Below are positions 1-7,954 of a stretch of 64,000 bases of DNA, piece by piece; the stretch's first letter is position 1; the number at the start of each line of letters is the position of its first letter. Source of the stretch: CAWDVB01 sp963824105 (GTDB lineage: Bacteria > Actinomycetota > Actinomycetes > Propionibacteriales > Nocardioidaceae). Location: NCBI GenBank assembly GCA_963824105.1, contig CAWGNN010000010.1, forward strand, positions 62,001-126,000, written 5' to 3'. A model generated the notes under the pieces. It saw nothing but the letters and a program-made list of their open reading frames with translations. It made no database searches and was not told the origin of the DNA. The translations under genes and the position numbers were made by a program.

Positions 1-16
1 GATGACTGCGGGGTGC

Positions 17-249
17 CTACACGGTGGTGAGGTAGCGGTGCACCATGCCGACGCAGCCCTGCTCGACCATCTCCAGCAGTCCTCCGACCATCGCCGTGTG
101 CCGAAGAGCTCCCGTGCCGCGGCGTTGCCCAGGAGGAGCACGCCCTCACGATCGGTGCGCAGCACCGGCTCGGGGTTCTTCTCGGGCAGCTCGGCCAGCT
201 GCGCGAGCTCGCTGAGCTGGCTGTTATCCACCGGTGGATGCTGTGTCAC
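17..249 (-). pseudogene. PAS-domain protein relic, frameshifted
   Basis: Reading leftward from a GTG at 249, about 50 residues look like the start of a PAS sensor domain (ELPEKNPEPVLRTDREG, then LLLGNAAARELFGT). After about position 100 that frame loses all PAS character. A different frame then gives a protein-like tail, GGLLEMVEQGCVGMVHRYL, that ends at the TAG at 17-19. The start frame and the stop frame differ, so an indel or internal deletion has joined an N-terminus to a C-terminus. The family is inferred from the PAS-like motif only. No kinase, cyclase or phosphatase domain remains to identify the parent gene. Confidence 0.45.
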
Positions 250-515
250 CGGATCTCGGTCGAGCCATGGCCCGAGGCCGCTTGGCTGGAACGCTGCCCG
301 GTTCGGCTGATAGGGAGACGCGGACCGGCTGCGAGGGTAGATTGCTACTAGATTCGCAAGAGTCCCATCAGATCCGTTTTGTGTGCTGACGAGGGAAACG
401 TGGCATGCAACCGCGGGTCGTTCACCGTCGGGTCGGGAGGCTCAGAGGTGCATGCGACTGCGGTTTACCCGGCCTCGCACGGCGCAGGTGCGCCCCCACT
501 CTCGAGTGGGTCGGC
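250..515. other. Intergenic / leader region of EAL gene
   Basis: No gene is recognised here. The downstream reading frame extends back to an ATG at 405 preceded by GAGGGA, so translation from 405 cannot be excluded. The extra 37 residues are Arg/Cys-rich and unlike the PDE family, so the ATG at 516 is preferred. A TAGATT hexamer near 339 could be a -10 element, but no convincing -35 is seen. Confidence 0.3.
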
Positions 516-1985
516 ATGACCTCGCCTGACCAGGACCGTCCCACGCCGGATCCGAGCACATTCGACGAGTGCGCACGGTTGCGGGAGCGTGTCGCCGCCA
601 TCGAGTCGACTTTGGAGGACGAGCGTGTCCGGCGTGGGGCAGCTGAGTCCCAGGTCGAGCGGCTCGCGTCGAGTGTGCACCGTGACCCTTCTACCGGACT
701 GCCGAACCGGGCGGCATTCCTCGAGGCGCTCCAAGCGGCTCTGGCCGACGGTCCGGCCGACTTCGGACAGACGCTTGGCGGAAATGTCGTGGTGCTGCTG
801 GTCCAGGTGGAGGACTTCGCGTCCGTCGATGTGGGCGACGGGGTGCCGTCCGATCGCGTCCTGGCGGCCATGGCCCTGCGGCTCTTGGAGCTCGACGACG
901 GGTCCGGCATGGTCGGAAGAGTCAGCGTGGACGAGCTGGCGATGGTGACCGTCTTGACCGAGGAGCCCGATCACCTGGCTCGGCTGGCAGACAGGATCGG
1001 CCGCGCGGTGATGCAGCCGGTGACCGTCGACGGCCGCCAGGTCACCGTGCGTTATCGGGCGGGGTTGCGTCTGGCGTCGTGGGGGCAGGAGGCCGACCAC
1101 GTGCTGCGAGATGCCCAGGGTGCTCTCTATGGGTCACCGCCCCGAGATGACTCCGGACAGGTGGTGATCTTCGGTTCCGATCGAGGTCGCCACGTCACCG
1201 GCAGGGACTTCGAGGATGAGATGCGACGAGGCCTCCGCGAGGGCCATATCGAGGCGTGGTTCCAGGACCTGGTCGACCTGGCCAGCGGGCGCGTCGTGGG
1301 CGCCGAGGCGTTGGCACGTTGGTTCGATCCCATGCGCGGGTTCATCTCGACGTCGGAGTTCATCGAGCAGGCCGAGGACGCGCATGTGATCGGCCTGCTC
1401 ACCGACCGCATGCTGGCCGAGGGATGTCGCTGGGCGGCAGCGCACCCAGAGATCGAGGGTCAGGTCCACGTCAACGTGTCGGCTGACGACCTGGTCGACG
1501 TCCAGTTGCTGAAGCGAGTGGAGGACGCGCTCGGCGAGGCGGGACTTGAGCCGCCTCGTCTCTGCCTGGAGTTCACCGAACGCGTCTTCGTCACCGAGAA
1601 CAAGATCGCCTTCCGCAACCTCAGGTCCTTGCGCGAGCTCGGTGTGGTTCTGGCGATCGACGACTTCGGAGTGCAGTTCGCGTCCTTCGCGCGCCTGCGT
1701 CGCTTCCCTGCGGACGTGATCAAGATCGATCGCTCCTTCGTCGTCGACATCGAGACCAACGCCCGGGATCGGAATGTGGTGGCGGGGATCGTGACGATGG
1801 CGCGCGCCCTGGAGATGCGCACCGTCGCCGAGGGCGTGGAGACAGAGAACGAGGCGCGGATCCTTCGGGATCTCGGGGTCGACGTTGCCCAGGGATGGTT
1901 GTTCGGCCAAGCGCGCCCAGCAGAGGTGTGGGAGGTCGCTCGACAGTCTTCGGCGTCGACCGGGATCGGGTCCGAGGAGGCATGA
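516..1985 (+). CDS. EAL-domain c-di-GMP phosphodiesterase with degenerate GGDEF
   Basis: Predicted soluble protein of 489 residues. A short N-terminal coiled-coil-like stretch precedes a GGDEF-type domain that opens with the classic DPSTGLPNRAAF. The signature loop near residue 136 reads SVDELA instead of GGDEF, so cyclase activity is not expected. The C-terminal EAL domain keeps EALARW (about 261), VNVSA, LEFTE, IDDFG (about 381), IKIDRSF, AEGVE and QGWLFG. These are the metal and catalytic residues of active c-di-GMP phosphodiesterases. No membrane segment is seen. The gene lies 80 bp upstream of a second GGDEF/EAL protein and is probably co-transcribed with it. An alternative start is ATG 405. 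Function is well supported; the input signal is unknown. Confidence 0.88.
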   Translation: MTSPDQDRPTPDPSTFDECARLRERVAAIESTLEDERVRRGAAESQVERLASSVHRDPSTGLPNRAAFLEALQAALADGPADFGQTLGGNVVVLLVQVEDFASVDVGDGVPSDRVLAAMALRLLELDDGSGMVGRVSVDELAMVTVLTEEPDHLARLADRIGRAVMQPVTVDGRQVTVRYRAGLRLASWGQEADHVLRDAQGALYGSPPRDDSGQVVIFGSDRGRHVTGRDFEDEMRRGLREGHIEAWFQDLVDLASGRVVGAEALARWFDPMRGFISTSEFIEQAEDAHVIGLLTDRMLAEGCRWAAAHPEIEGQVHVNVSADDLVDVQLLKRVEDALGEAGLEPPRLCLEFTERVFVTENKIAFRNLRSLRELGVVLAIDDFGVQFASFARLRRFPADVIKIDRSFVVDIETNARDRNVVAGIVTMARALEMRTVAEGVETENEARILRDLGVDVAQGWLFGQARPAEVWEVARQSSASTGIGSEEA

Positions 1986-2065
1986 CCGTGTTCGCCGACG
2001 AGATCTTCGCGATGTCCCTGGCACCGCGCTCACCCCCGGCGTTCCAGCAGCTGCGGTGACCTGTC

Positions 2066-4342
2066 ATGGCTGAGCATCTGAAGCGCAACTCGTGGCGCTA
2101 CTACCTGGTGGGCGGCAGCGCCGCACTGGTCATCATGCTGACCAGCAGCAGCGCGGTCGTCCACGACCTGATCTACCTGGCGCTGAGCCTCGCGGTCGTC
2201 GTTGCCATCGGTGTCGGCGTAGGGGTTCACCGCCCTTCGCCGCAGGCCCCATGGCTGGTGATGGGACTGGCCCAACTCCTGTGGATGGCTGCGGACGCCA
2301 CGGACTTCATCCTCGTCGACGTTCAGCACCGCGACTTGTTCCCTTCCGTCGCAGACCTGCTCTACCTGGTCGGTCACCCGGTGCTGCTGTTGAGCATCTA
2401 CCTGCTGGTCCGGGCGCGTCCGCGCACCATGGGCTTCGCCCAACACGTCGACATCGCCATCGTGATGGTGGGGCTGGCTGTTGGTTACACCGCGCTGTTG
2501 GCTCAGCCGAGCGCCGCCAGCCTCCATGGCTCCTTGGGAGCGGCCGCGGTGGTGGTGGCCAACCCCGTGTTCGACATCCTGCTCATCGGAGGGCTCCTCG
2601 CACTGCTGGCCGCGGACACGACCCGCGCTCGGGCGCTGCGCCTGCTCATTGCCGCGTGTGGCCTGCTTGTGGCGGCCGACTCGCTGAGCCTCGTCGCCAA
2701 CGCCGACGCCCGCCTGCTGGACGGATTGTGGGTGGGTTCCTACGTGGTCTGGGGAGCGGCGGTGCTGCACCCCTCGCTCGCCTACCGGGTGAGGGCGCGG
2801 GACACTTCCTTCGCGCTGTCCGGGAGGCGGCTCCTGGGCATGATGGCGGTGAGCCTGTCGCCGCCCCTGGTCCTGATCTTCGAGTGGGCCTCCGGCATGG
2901 CCCTCACGGTCTGGCCGCTCGTCCTGGGCTCCATGGCGTTGTTCGTCCTGGTGCTTGGCCGGATGGCCCTGCTGGTCCGGCAGGTCTCCCAGGTGACCGG
3001 CCACAGCGTCGAGCTGCAACAGGAGTTGGAGTTCCGCGCCACGCACGACGACCTGACCCTGCTGCCGAACCGGGCGGAGATGGTGTCACTCATCGGGACC
3101 GCGCTGAAGCGCGGTCAGGAGCACGGCGAGACGGTCGCGATCTTCTTCGTGGATCTCGACGGATTCAAGTCGGTCAACGACAACCTCGGACACCACGCCG
3201 GCGACCAGGTGCTCTGTCGGGTCGCCAAACGGCTGTCCCGGTTGGCGGGAGCCGGCCCCCTGGTCGCCCGGTTGGGCGGCGATGAGTTCGTGGTGCTGCT
3301 GCCGAGGATCGAGGACCGGACCAGGGTGCGTCTGTTGGCGGACCAGGTCGTCTCGCACTTGTCCGAGCCCATCGTCCTGGACGACTACCGGACTGCCGTG
3401 GTCGGGGCCAGCGTCGGGATCGCCTTCTCCTCCGACGGGCACGAAACCAGCGCGGGGGCCCTGCTGCACGAAGCCGACCTGGCGCTCTACCGGGCCAAGG
3501 AGCTGGGTCGCGGGCGCGCGGTGCCGTTCTCGGATCTGCTGCAGCGCGAGCACGACGCTCGTGCCGAGTTCGAGCTCGCGCTGGCACGGGCTATCGAGGA
3601 GGACGAGCTGGTCCTGCACTACCAGCCCATCCGCGATGTCGCGACCGGCCAGATGCGTGGCGCGGAGGCGCTGCTGCGTTGGAACCGCCCTGGCATCGGG
3701 CTGCTGATGCCCAGTGACTTCCTGCCGACGGCAGAGACCTCAGAGTTGATCTGCGATCTGGACCTGTGGGCGATCAGGACCGCGCTGAGGCAGCTGGAGG
3801 CTTGGTCGGAGCATCCCGATCTGACCGTCTGGGTGAACGTCGCCATACGCCACATCCGCAGGCCACGTGTGGTCGTCGACATCGAGAAGGTATTGCAGGA
3901 GTCCTCGGCCGAGCCGCATCGCCTGGTCTTGGAGATCAGCGAGCTCGCGCTTCTCGGGGACGACTCGGTGCTGCGGAGCCTGACCCGGCTGCACGCGCTG
4001 GGAGTGTCCATCAGTGTCAGCGACGTCGGGGCCGGGATCGGCGCCATCGGCGAGCTCGATCGGCTTCCGGTGGACTCGGTCAAGATCGGTCGCGACATGA
4101 TCAAGACCGGATCCCCGCACATGCGCGCGGTGCTGGAGCTGATCGTCCGAGCGGCCGCCAACGCCGGTGTCCAGGTCGTGGGTGAAGGCGTGGAACGGGA
4201 GGAGCAACTGGCTCTCCTCAAGGACGTCCAGTGCCAGTCGGCTCAGGGCTTCTACTTGGGCATGCCGACCACTCCGGACAAGCTGGTGCTCCCGGCAGCC
4301 ATCCCGGCCCTGGCCGAGGTCGGCGACATCCCGGTCAACTGA
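2066..4342 (+). CDS. Membrane diguanylate cyclase with degenerate EAL domain
   Basis: Predicted protein of 758 residues. The first 300 residues or so hold several hydrophobic helices, forming a membrane sensor module of no named family I can assign. A GGDEF domain follows, with DDLTLLPNRAEM and an intact LGGDEFVVLLP near residue 403, so diguanylate cyclase activity is expected. The EAL domain keeps EALLRW (about 532), LEISE and GEGVE, but the DDFG motif reads SDVG near residue 650. This loses a metal-binding aspartate, so phosphodiesterase activity is probably lost and the domain may act as a c-di-GMP or GTP sensor. The division of labour mirrors the preceding gene, whose GGDEF is dead and EAL intact. 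Confidence 0.88.
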   Translation: MAEHLKRNSWRYYLVGGSAALVIMLTSSSAVVHDLIYLALSLAVVVAIGVGVGVHRPSPQAPWLVMGLAQLLWMAADATDFILVDVQHRDLFPSVADLLYLVGHPVLLLSIYLLVRARPRTMGFAQHVDIAIVMVGLAVGYTALLAQPSAASLHGSLGAAAVVVANPVFDILLIGGLLALLAADTTRARALRLLIAACGLLVAADSLSLVANADARLLDGLWVGSYVVWGAAVLHPSLAYRVRARDTSFALSGRRLLGMMAVSLSPPLVLIFEWASGMALTVWPLVLGSMALFVLVLGRMALLVRQVSQVTGHSVELQQELEFRATHDDLTLLPNRAEMVSLIGTALKRGQEHGETVAIFFVDLDGFKSVNDNLGHHAGDQVLCRVAKRLSRLAGAGPLVARLGGDEFVVLLPRIEDRTRVRLLADQVVSHLSEPIVLDDYRTAVVGASVGIAFSSDGHETSAGALLHEADLALYRAKELGRGRAVPFSDLLQREHDARAEFELALARAIEEDELVLHYQPIRDVATGQMRGAEALLRWNRPGIGLLMPSDFLPTAETSELICDLDLWAIRTALRQLEAWSEHPDLTVWVNVAIRHIRRPRVVVDIEKVLQESSAEPHRLVLEISELALLGDDSVLRSLTRLHALGVSISVSDVGAGIGAIGELDRLPVDSVKIGRDMIKTGSPHMRAVLELIVRAAANAGVQVVGEGVEREEQLALLKDVQCQSAQGFYLGMPTTPDKLVLPAAIPALAEVGDIPVN

Positions 4343-4455
4343 GCGAGCGCTCCGTCGAGGAGTCGGCACGTCGACGGTGCAGCGCCGGGTGCCAACGAGG
4401 GCAGGCCGAACCTCTGGCTGAGTCCCTCGACCGGGTCGGCCTGGGTTCGCGGCGC

Positions 4456-6555
4456 CTACCGGGCCAGGCCCGCGGCGCGAGACACCTCGGCGGCGTCGCG
4501 GATCTGCCAGCCGGACTCGTCGACGTCGAGCTCGTAGCCCGCCGCGGAGAGACCGCGGATCCGGAGGGGAAGGAAACGTTCCGGGACCTGCGGGTCACAG
4601 CTCGGCGGGTCGCCCGGCTGTAGGTCCAGCAGCGCCCGCAACAGCTCCACCGGGGCAGCGGCCGCCCACGCCTGCGGTGAGCACGCGGCCGGATAGGGGA
4701 CCGGGAACCGGAACTGCTCGCGGTCGAAGCCGGCGAACAACTCGGGCAGCCGGTGGCCGAAGCTTGCCGAGGCCTCCACCAGACCGACAGCGATCCGGGC
4801 GGCCCCCCGCCGGAAGCCGTACCGAGCCAGGCCGCTGATCGCCAGCACCGTGTCGTGCGGCCACACCGACCCGTTGTGGTAGCTCATCGGGTCGAAGGCG
4901 CCCATGGAGGTGGCCAGCGTGCGGATGCCCCAGCCGCTGAACAGCTCAGGACTGGTCAAGTGCCGGGCGACGGCATCCGCCTTGTCGTCGTCGACGATCC
5001 CGGCCCACAGGCAGTGGCCGATGTTGGAGGTCAGTGCGTCGATCGGTTGCTTGTCCCCGTCCAGACCCACGGCGTACCAGCCCCGGTCGGGCAGCCAGAA
5101 CTCCTTGTTGAAGGCGGCCTTGAGGGCGCGCGCCCGCTCGGCCCACCGGCCGGCTCCGTCGACATCCCCGAACACGGCGGCCAGCCGGGCTCGACCCTGG
5201 TAGGCGGCGTAGGCGTAGGCCTGGGCCTCGGCCAGCGCGATCGGTGACTGGGCGATCCGGCCGTCGGCGAAGTTGATCCCGTCCCAGGAGTCCTTCCATC
5301 CCTGGTTGACCAGGCCCCGGTCGGTCTTGCGCTGGTACTCCAGGAAGCCGTCGCCATCGAAGTCGCCGTACCGCTCCATCCACTCCAGCGCCCGGTCGGC
5401 GTGAGGGAGCAGCGCGGCGACCACCTCGTCAGGGGCGCCCCAGCGCTGGACCTCCGCGAGCAGGACCACGAACAGTGGCGACGCGTCGACGGTGCCGTAG
5501 TACGCCGACTGCCCGCCGAGACTCAGTGCGGCGGTCGGGCCGAACCTCATCTCGTGCAGCACCCGGCCGGGCTCCTCCTCGGTGGCCGGGTCGGTACGGG
5601 TTCCCTGGTGCTCGGCCAGTGTCTGCAGCGTGCCGATCGCCAGCCGCAGGTCGACGGGGAGCAGCATCAGCGAGGTGAGCAGGGAGTCCCGTCCGAACAG
5701 GGCCATGAACCAGGGGGCGCCCGCGGCGACCACCGGCCGATCGGGATGCTCCGGGCTGAAGATGCGCAAGGTAGCGATGTCGGCGATGCTGTTGCGCAGC
5801 AGATCGCTCAGGTCGCGGTCGGTGGTCGTGATAGTCGGCACCTGGCTCCACCACTCCCGGTGACGGCGGGCGGGTGCGGCCTCATGGACCGGTGCACCTC
5901 GGGGATGGTGCAGCGCCAGGGACTCGCCGTCGAACTGCGGCACCACCTCGACAGTGGTGGTCCAGGAGCCGTGGCCGGGGATCTCGGCGGTCCAGCGCAG
6001 CGCGTCCCGGTCGGCCCGTGCGGAGTCCTCGGCGGAGACGACCACGGCGTACTCCCGCTCGCCGGATCGACGCGACAAGGTGACCGCCCGTCCTTCCGCG
6101 ATGCCGGGCGCCGCCGGGAGATCGAGCGCTCGCCCGTCCTTGACCTCGAAGAGGTCCGCGAAGTCGGCGCCGACTCTCAGTGTGAGAGTGACGGTGACCG
6201 GGGTCGATGAGCCGTTGCGCAGGGTGAGGTCCTCGCGCATCCCCTCGCCCACGTGCCTCTCTCGAGCACACATCAGGTGACCGCGGCCCCGGCCCGGAGA
6301 GAGCCAGCCCAGGAAGGTCGAGGAGTGCGGGTCCTCCGACTGCACTGCGAGCGGGAAGGGCACCTGTCCGTCGATGGTGAGCACCCACTCCGACAACATC
6401 CGGGTGTCTCGCACGAAGAGTCCGTGGGAGTGCTGGGGGCGGATGTCACCGGCGCCGTCGCTGATGCAGAAGGTGGTCCCCTCCATCAGGGCGACCTCGG
6501 TCTCACCCCTGCTCTCGCCTCCCGGCATGTCCTCGAAGAGCCACGGATCAGTCAC
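4456..6555 (-). CDS. Glycogen-debranching-type amylo-alpha-1,6-glucosidase
   Basis: Predicted protein of 699 residues. The N-terminal half is a beta-rich glycogen-debranching N-terminal domain (DGAGDIRPQHSHGLFVRDTR). The C-terminal half is an (alpha/alpha)6 barrel typical of bacterial debranching enzymes, with APWFMALFGRDSLL, NQGWKDSWDGI and SYHNGSVWPHDT. The family releases glucose from alpha-1,6 branch points or acts on related alpha-glucans in the cytoplasm. The chosen GTG start lies 2 bp after the stop of the upstream glycosyltransferase and follows GAGGTGAG. A longer open frame to 6798 overlaps that gene and is rejected. It is coupled to the glycosyltransferase and faces away from the GH65-like gene. 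The exact glucan substrate is not shown by sequence. Confidence 0.88.
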   Translation of the reverse strand: MTDPWLFEDMPGGESRGETEVALMEGTTFCISDGAGDIRPQHSHGLFVRDTRMLSEWVLTIDGQVPFPLAVQSEDPHSSTFLGWLSPGRGRGHLMCARERHVGEGMREDLTLRNGSSTPVTVTLTLRVGADFADLFEVKDGRALDLPAAPGIAEGRAVTLSRRSGEREYAVVVSAEDSARADRDALRWTAEIPGHGSWTTTVEVVPQFDGESLALHHPRGAPVHEAAPARRHREWWSQVPTITTTDRDLSDLLRNSIADIATLRIFSPEHPDRPVVAAGAPWFMALFGRDSLLTSLMLLPVDLRLAIGTLQTLAEHQGTRTDPATEEEPGRVLHEMRFGPTAALSLGGQSAYYGTVDASPLFVVLLAEVQRWGAPDEVVAALLPHADRALEWMERYGDFDGDGFLEYQRKTDRGLVNQGWKDSWDGINFADGRIAQSPIALAEAQAYAYAAYQGRARLAAVFGDVDGAGRWAERARALKAAFNKEFWLPDRGWYAVGLDGDKQPIDALTSNIGHCLWAGIVDDDKADAVARHLTSPELFSGWGIRTLATSMGAFDPMSYHNGSVWPHDTVLAISGLARYGFRRGAARIAVGLVEASASFGHRLPELFAGFDREQFRFPVPYPAACSPQAWAAAAPVELLRALLDLQPGDPPSCDPQVPERFLPLRIRGLSAAGYELDVDESGWQIRDAAEVSRAAGLAR

Positions 6556-6556
6556 C

Positions 6557-7696
6557 TCACCTCGCGCCTTCCATGATCCGGTCCCGGGCACGCCGGGATC
6601 GGCCGCCCTGGCGTTCGCCGGGCTTCGGGGCGTCGCCGGCCGGCTTGTCGCCTGCGGGCTGGCGCGGCACGAGTAAGGCGCCCTCCACCGCCCGACGGTA
6701 GACGTGCTCGTAGTCACGGGCCATCCGCTGGAAGGAGAAACGCTCCTCGGCGTCGCGTCGGCAGGCACGACGATCGAGAGTGGCGACCTGTCGCACACTG
6801 TCGATGGCCAGCTGCTCGGTCGGCGGCAGGTACCCGGTGATCCCGGGCAGGACGATCTCGGGAGCGGCTCCGTGGGGGAAGGCCACCACCGGGGTGGCGC
6901 TGGCCAGCGCCTCGATCATCACCAGGCCGAACGGCTCGGCCCACCGGATCGGGTTGATCAGCGCGATCGCGTGCTGCAGCAGATCGTTCCGCTCCTCGAC
7001 GGACAACTCACTCGGCGGCTCGTCGTCGGGACCCAACATCGGCCGGATCACGTCCTCGAAGTAGACCCGCTCGTCGGGGTCGCGCAGCTTCGCCCCGATC
7101 CGCAAGGGGAGCCCGGCCGCGTGGGCGATCCGGATCACGGTGTCCACTCCCTTGTCCGGCGACATCCGGCCGACGAAGAGGAGGTAGCCCCCGTCCCCCG
7201 TCCCTGGCTGGAATGCCTCGAGGTCGATGCCGTGATGGATCACCGCGTCGATCCGGACCGGTCCGGCCCGGCGGGCCTGTGACTGGGAGATCGCCACGAC
7301 CGTGGCGCGTTCGGCGATCGCGGTGAAGACGCGCTGGTTCGTCGGCGTGAAGTCGGCGTGGTTGGTGACCACGATGGGCGGGTGCGGCAGTCCGAAACGG
7401 TCGGCGAGCAGCGGGCCGATGATCGTGTGGTCGTGGATGACGTCGACGTCGGCGAACGACTCGTACGCCGCCAGGGCATGGGCTGCCTCGCTCGGGCTCG
7501 ACCACATCGGGTCGGCGCCGGAGTCGAAGAGGTGCTCGCAGCTCACCGGACAGGTCGACTCGCCGATCGTGAAGAGCCTCACCTCGTGGCCGAGCTCACG
7601 CAGGCCGCGCGCCAACCCGTCGATGACCTCCTCGGCTCCGCCATAGCGCGGCGGTGGCACGGGGATCCAGGGCGGGGCGATCAAGCCGACCTTCAT
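6557..7696 (-). CDS. Glycosyltransferase family 4
   Basis: Predicted protein of 379 residues with a GT-B fold. The N-terminal PPPRYGGAEEVIDGLARGL is the glycine-rich acceptor-side loop of GT4 enzymes. The C-terminal EPFGLVMIEAL is the E-x7-E nucleotide-sugar motif, followed by VVAFPHGAAPEIV. The ATG at 7696 is chosen because GGAGGCGAG sits just upstream. The open frame reaches 8113, but the extra residues show no family similarity. It is the first gene of a two-gene unit with the debranching enzyme. A role in glucan or trehalose-type sugar metabolism is inferred from neighbours; donor and acceptor are unknown. Confidence 0.88.
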   Translation of the reverse strand: MKVGLIAPPWIPVPPPRYGGAEEVIDGLARGLRELGHEVRLFTIGESTCPVSCEHLFDSGADPMWSSPSEAAHALAAYESFADVDVIHDHTIIGPLLADRFGLPHPPIVVTNHADFTPTNQRVFTAIAERATVVAISQSQARRAGPVRIDAVIHHGIDLEAFQPGTGDGGYLLFVGRMSPDKGVDTVIRIAHAAGLPLRIGAKLRDPDERVYFEDVIRPMLGPDDEPPSELSVEERNDLLQHAIALINPIRWAEPFGLVMIEALASATPVVAFPHGAAPEIVLPGITGYLPPTEQLAIDSVRQVATLDRRACRRDAEERFSFQRMARDYEHVYRRAVEGALLVPRQPAGDKPAGDAPKPGERQGGRSRRARDRIMEGAR

Positions 7697-7954
7697 CGGA
7701 CTCGCCTCCATCTCGGAGCGGAAGGGCGCATGGCCCCCCGGCTCCACCTCCGACCGTACGTCCTCAGGAGGCTGGAGTTCAGGGGCCTTTGGCCCGAGCC
7801 GCCCCGGACTCGGGTCGAACGCCCCTGCCCTCATTTCGGGTCCGGGAGCACCATGAGGGGTGAGGGGGTGCCCCCATGGCGTTCCGAGATCTCCTGCGTG
7901 AGCTGTCGAGGCTTCGTGAACGAGTTGTCGCGCCTGGTCCCCCAGGCCGGAGCG

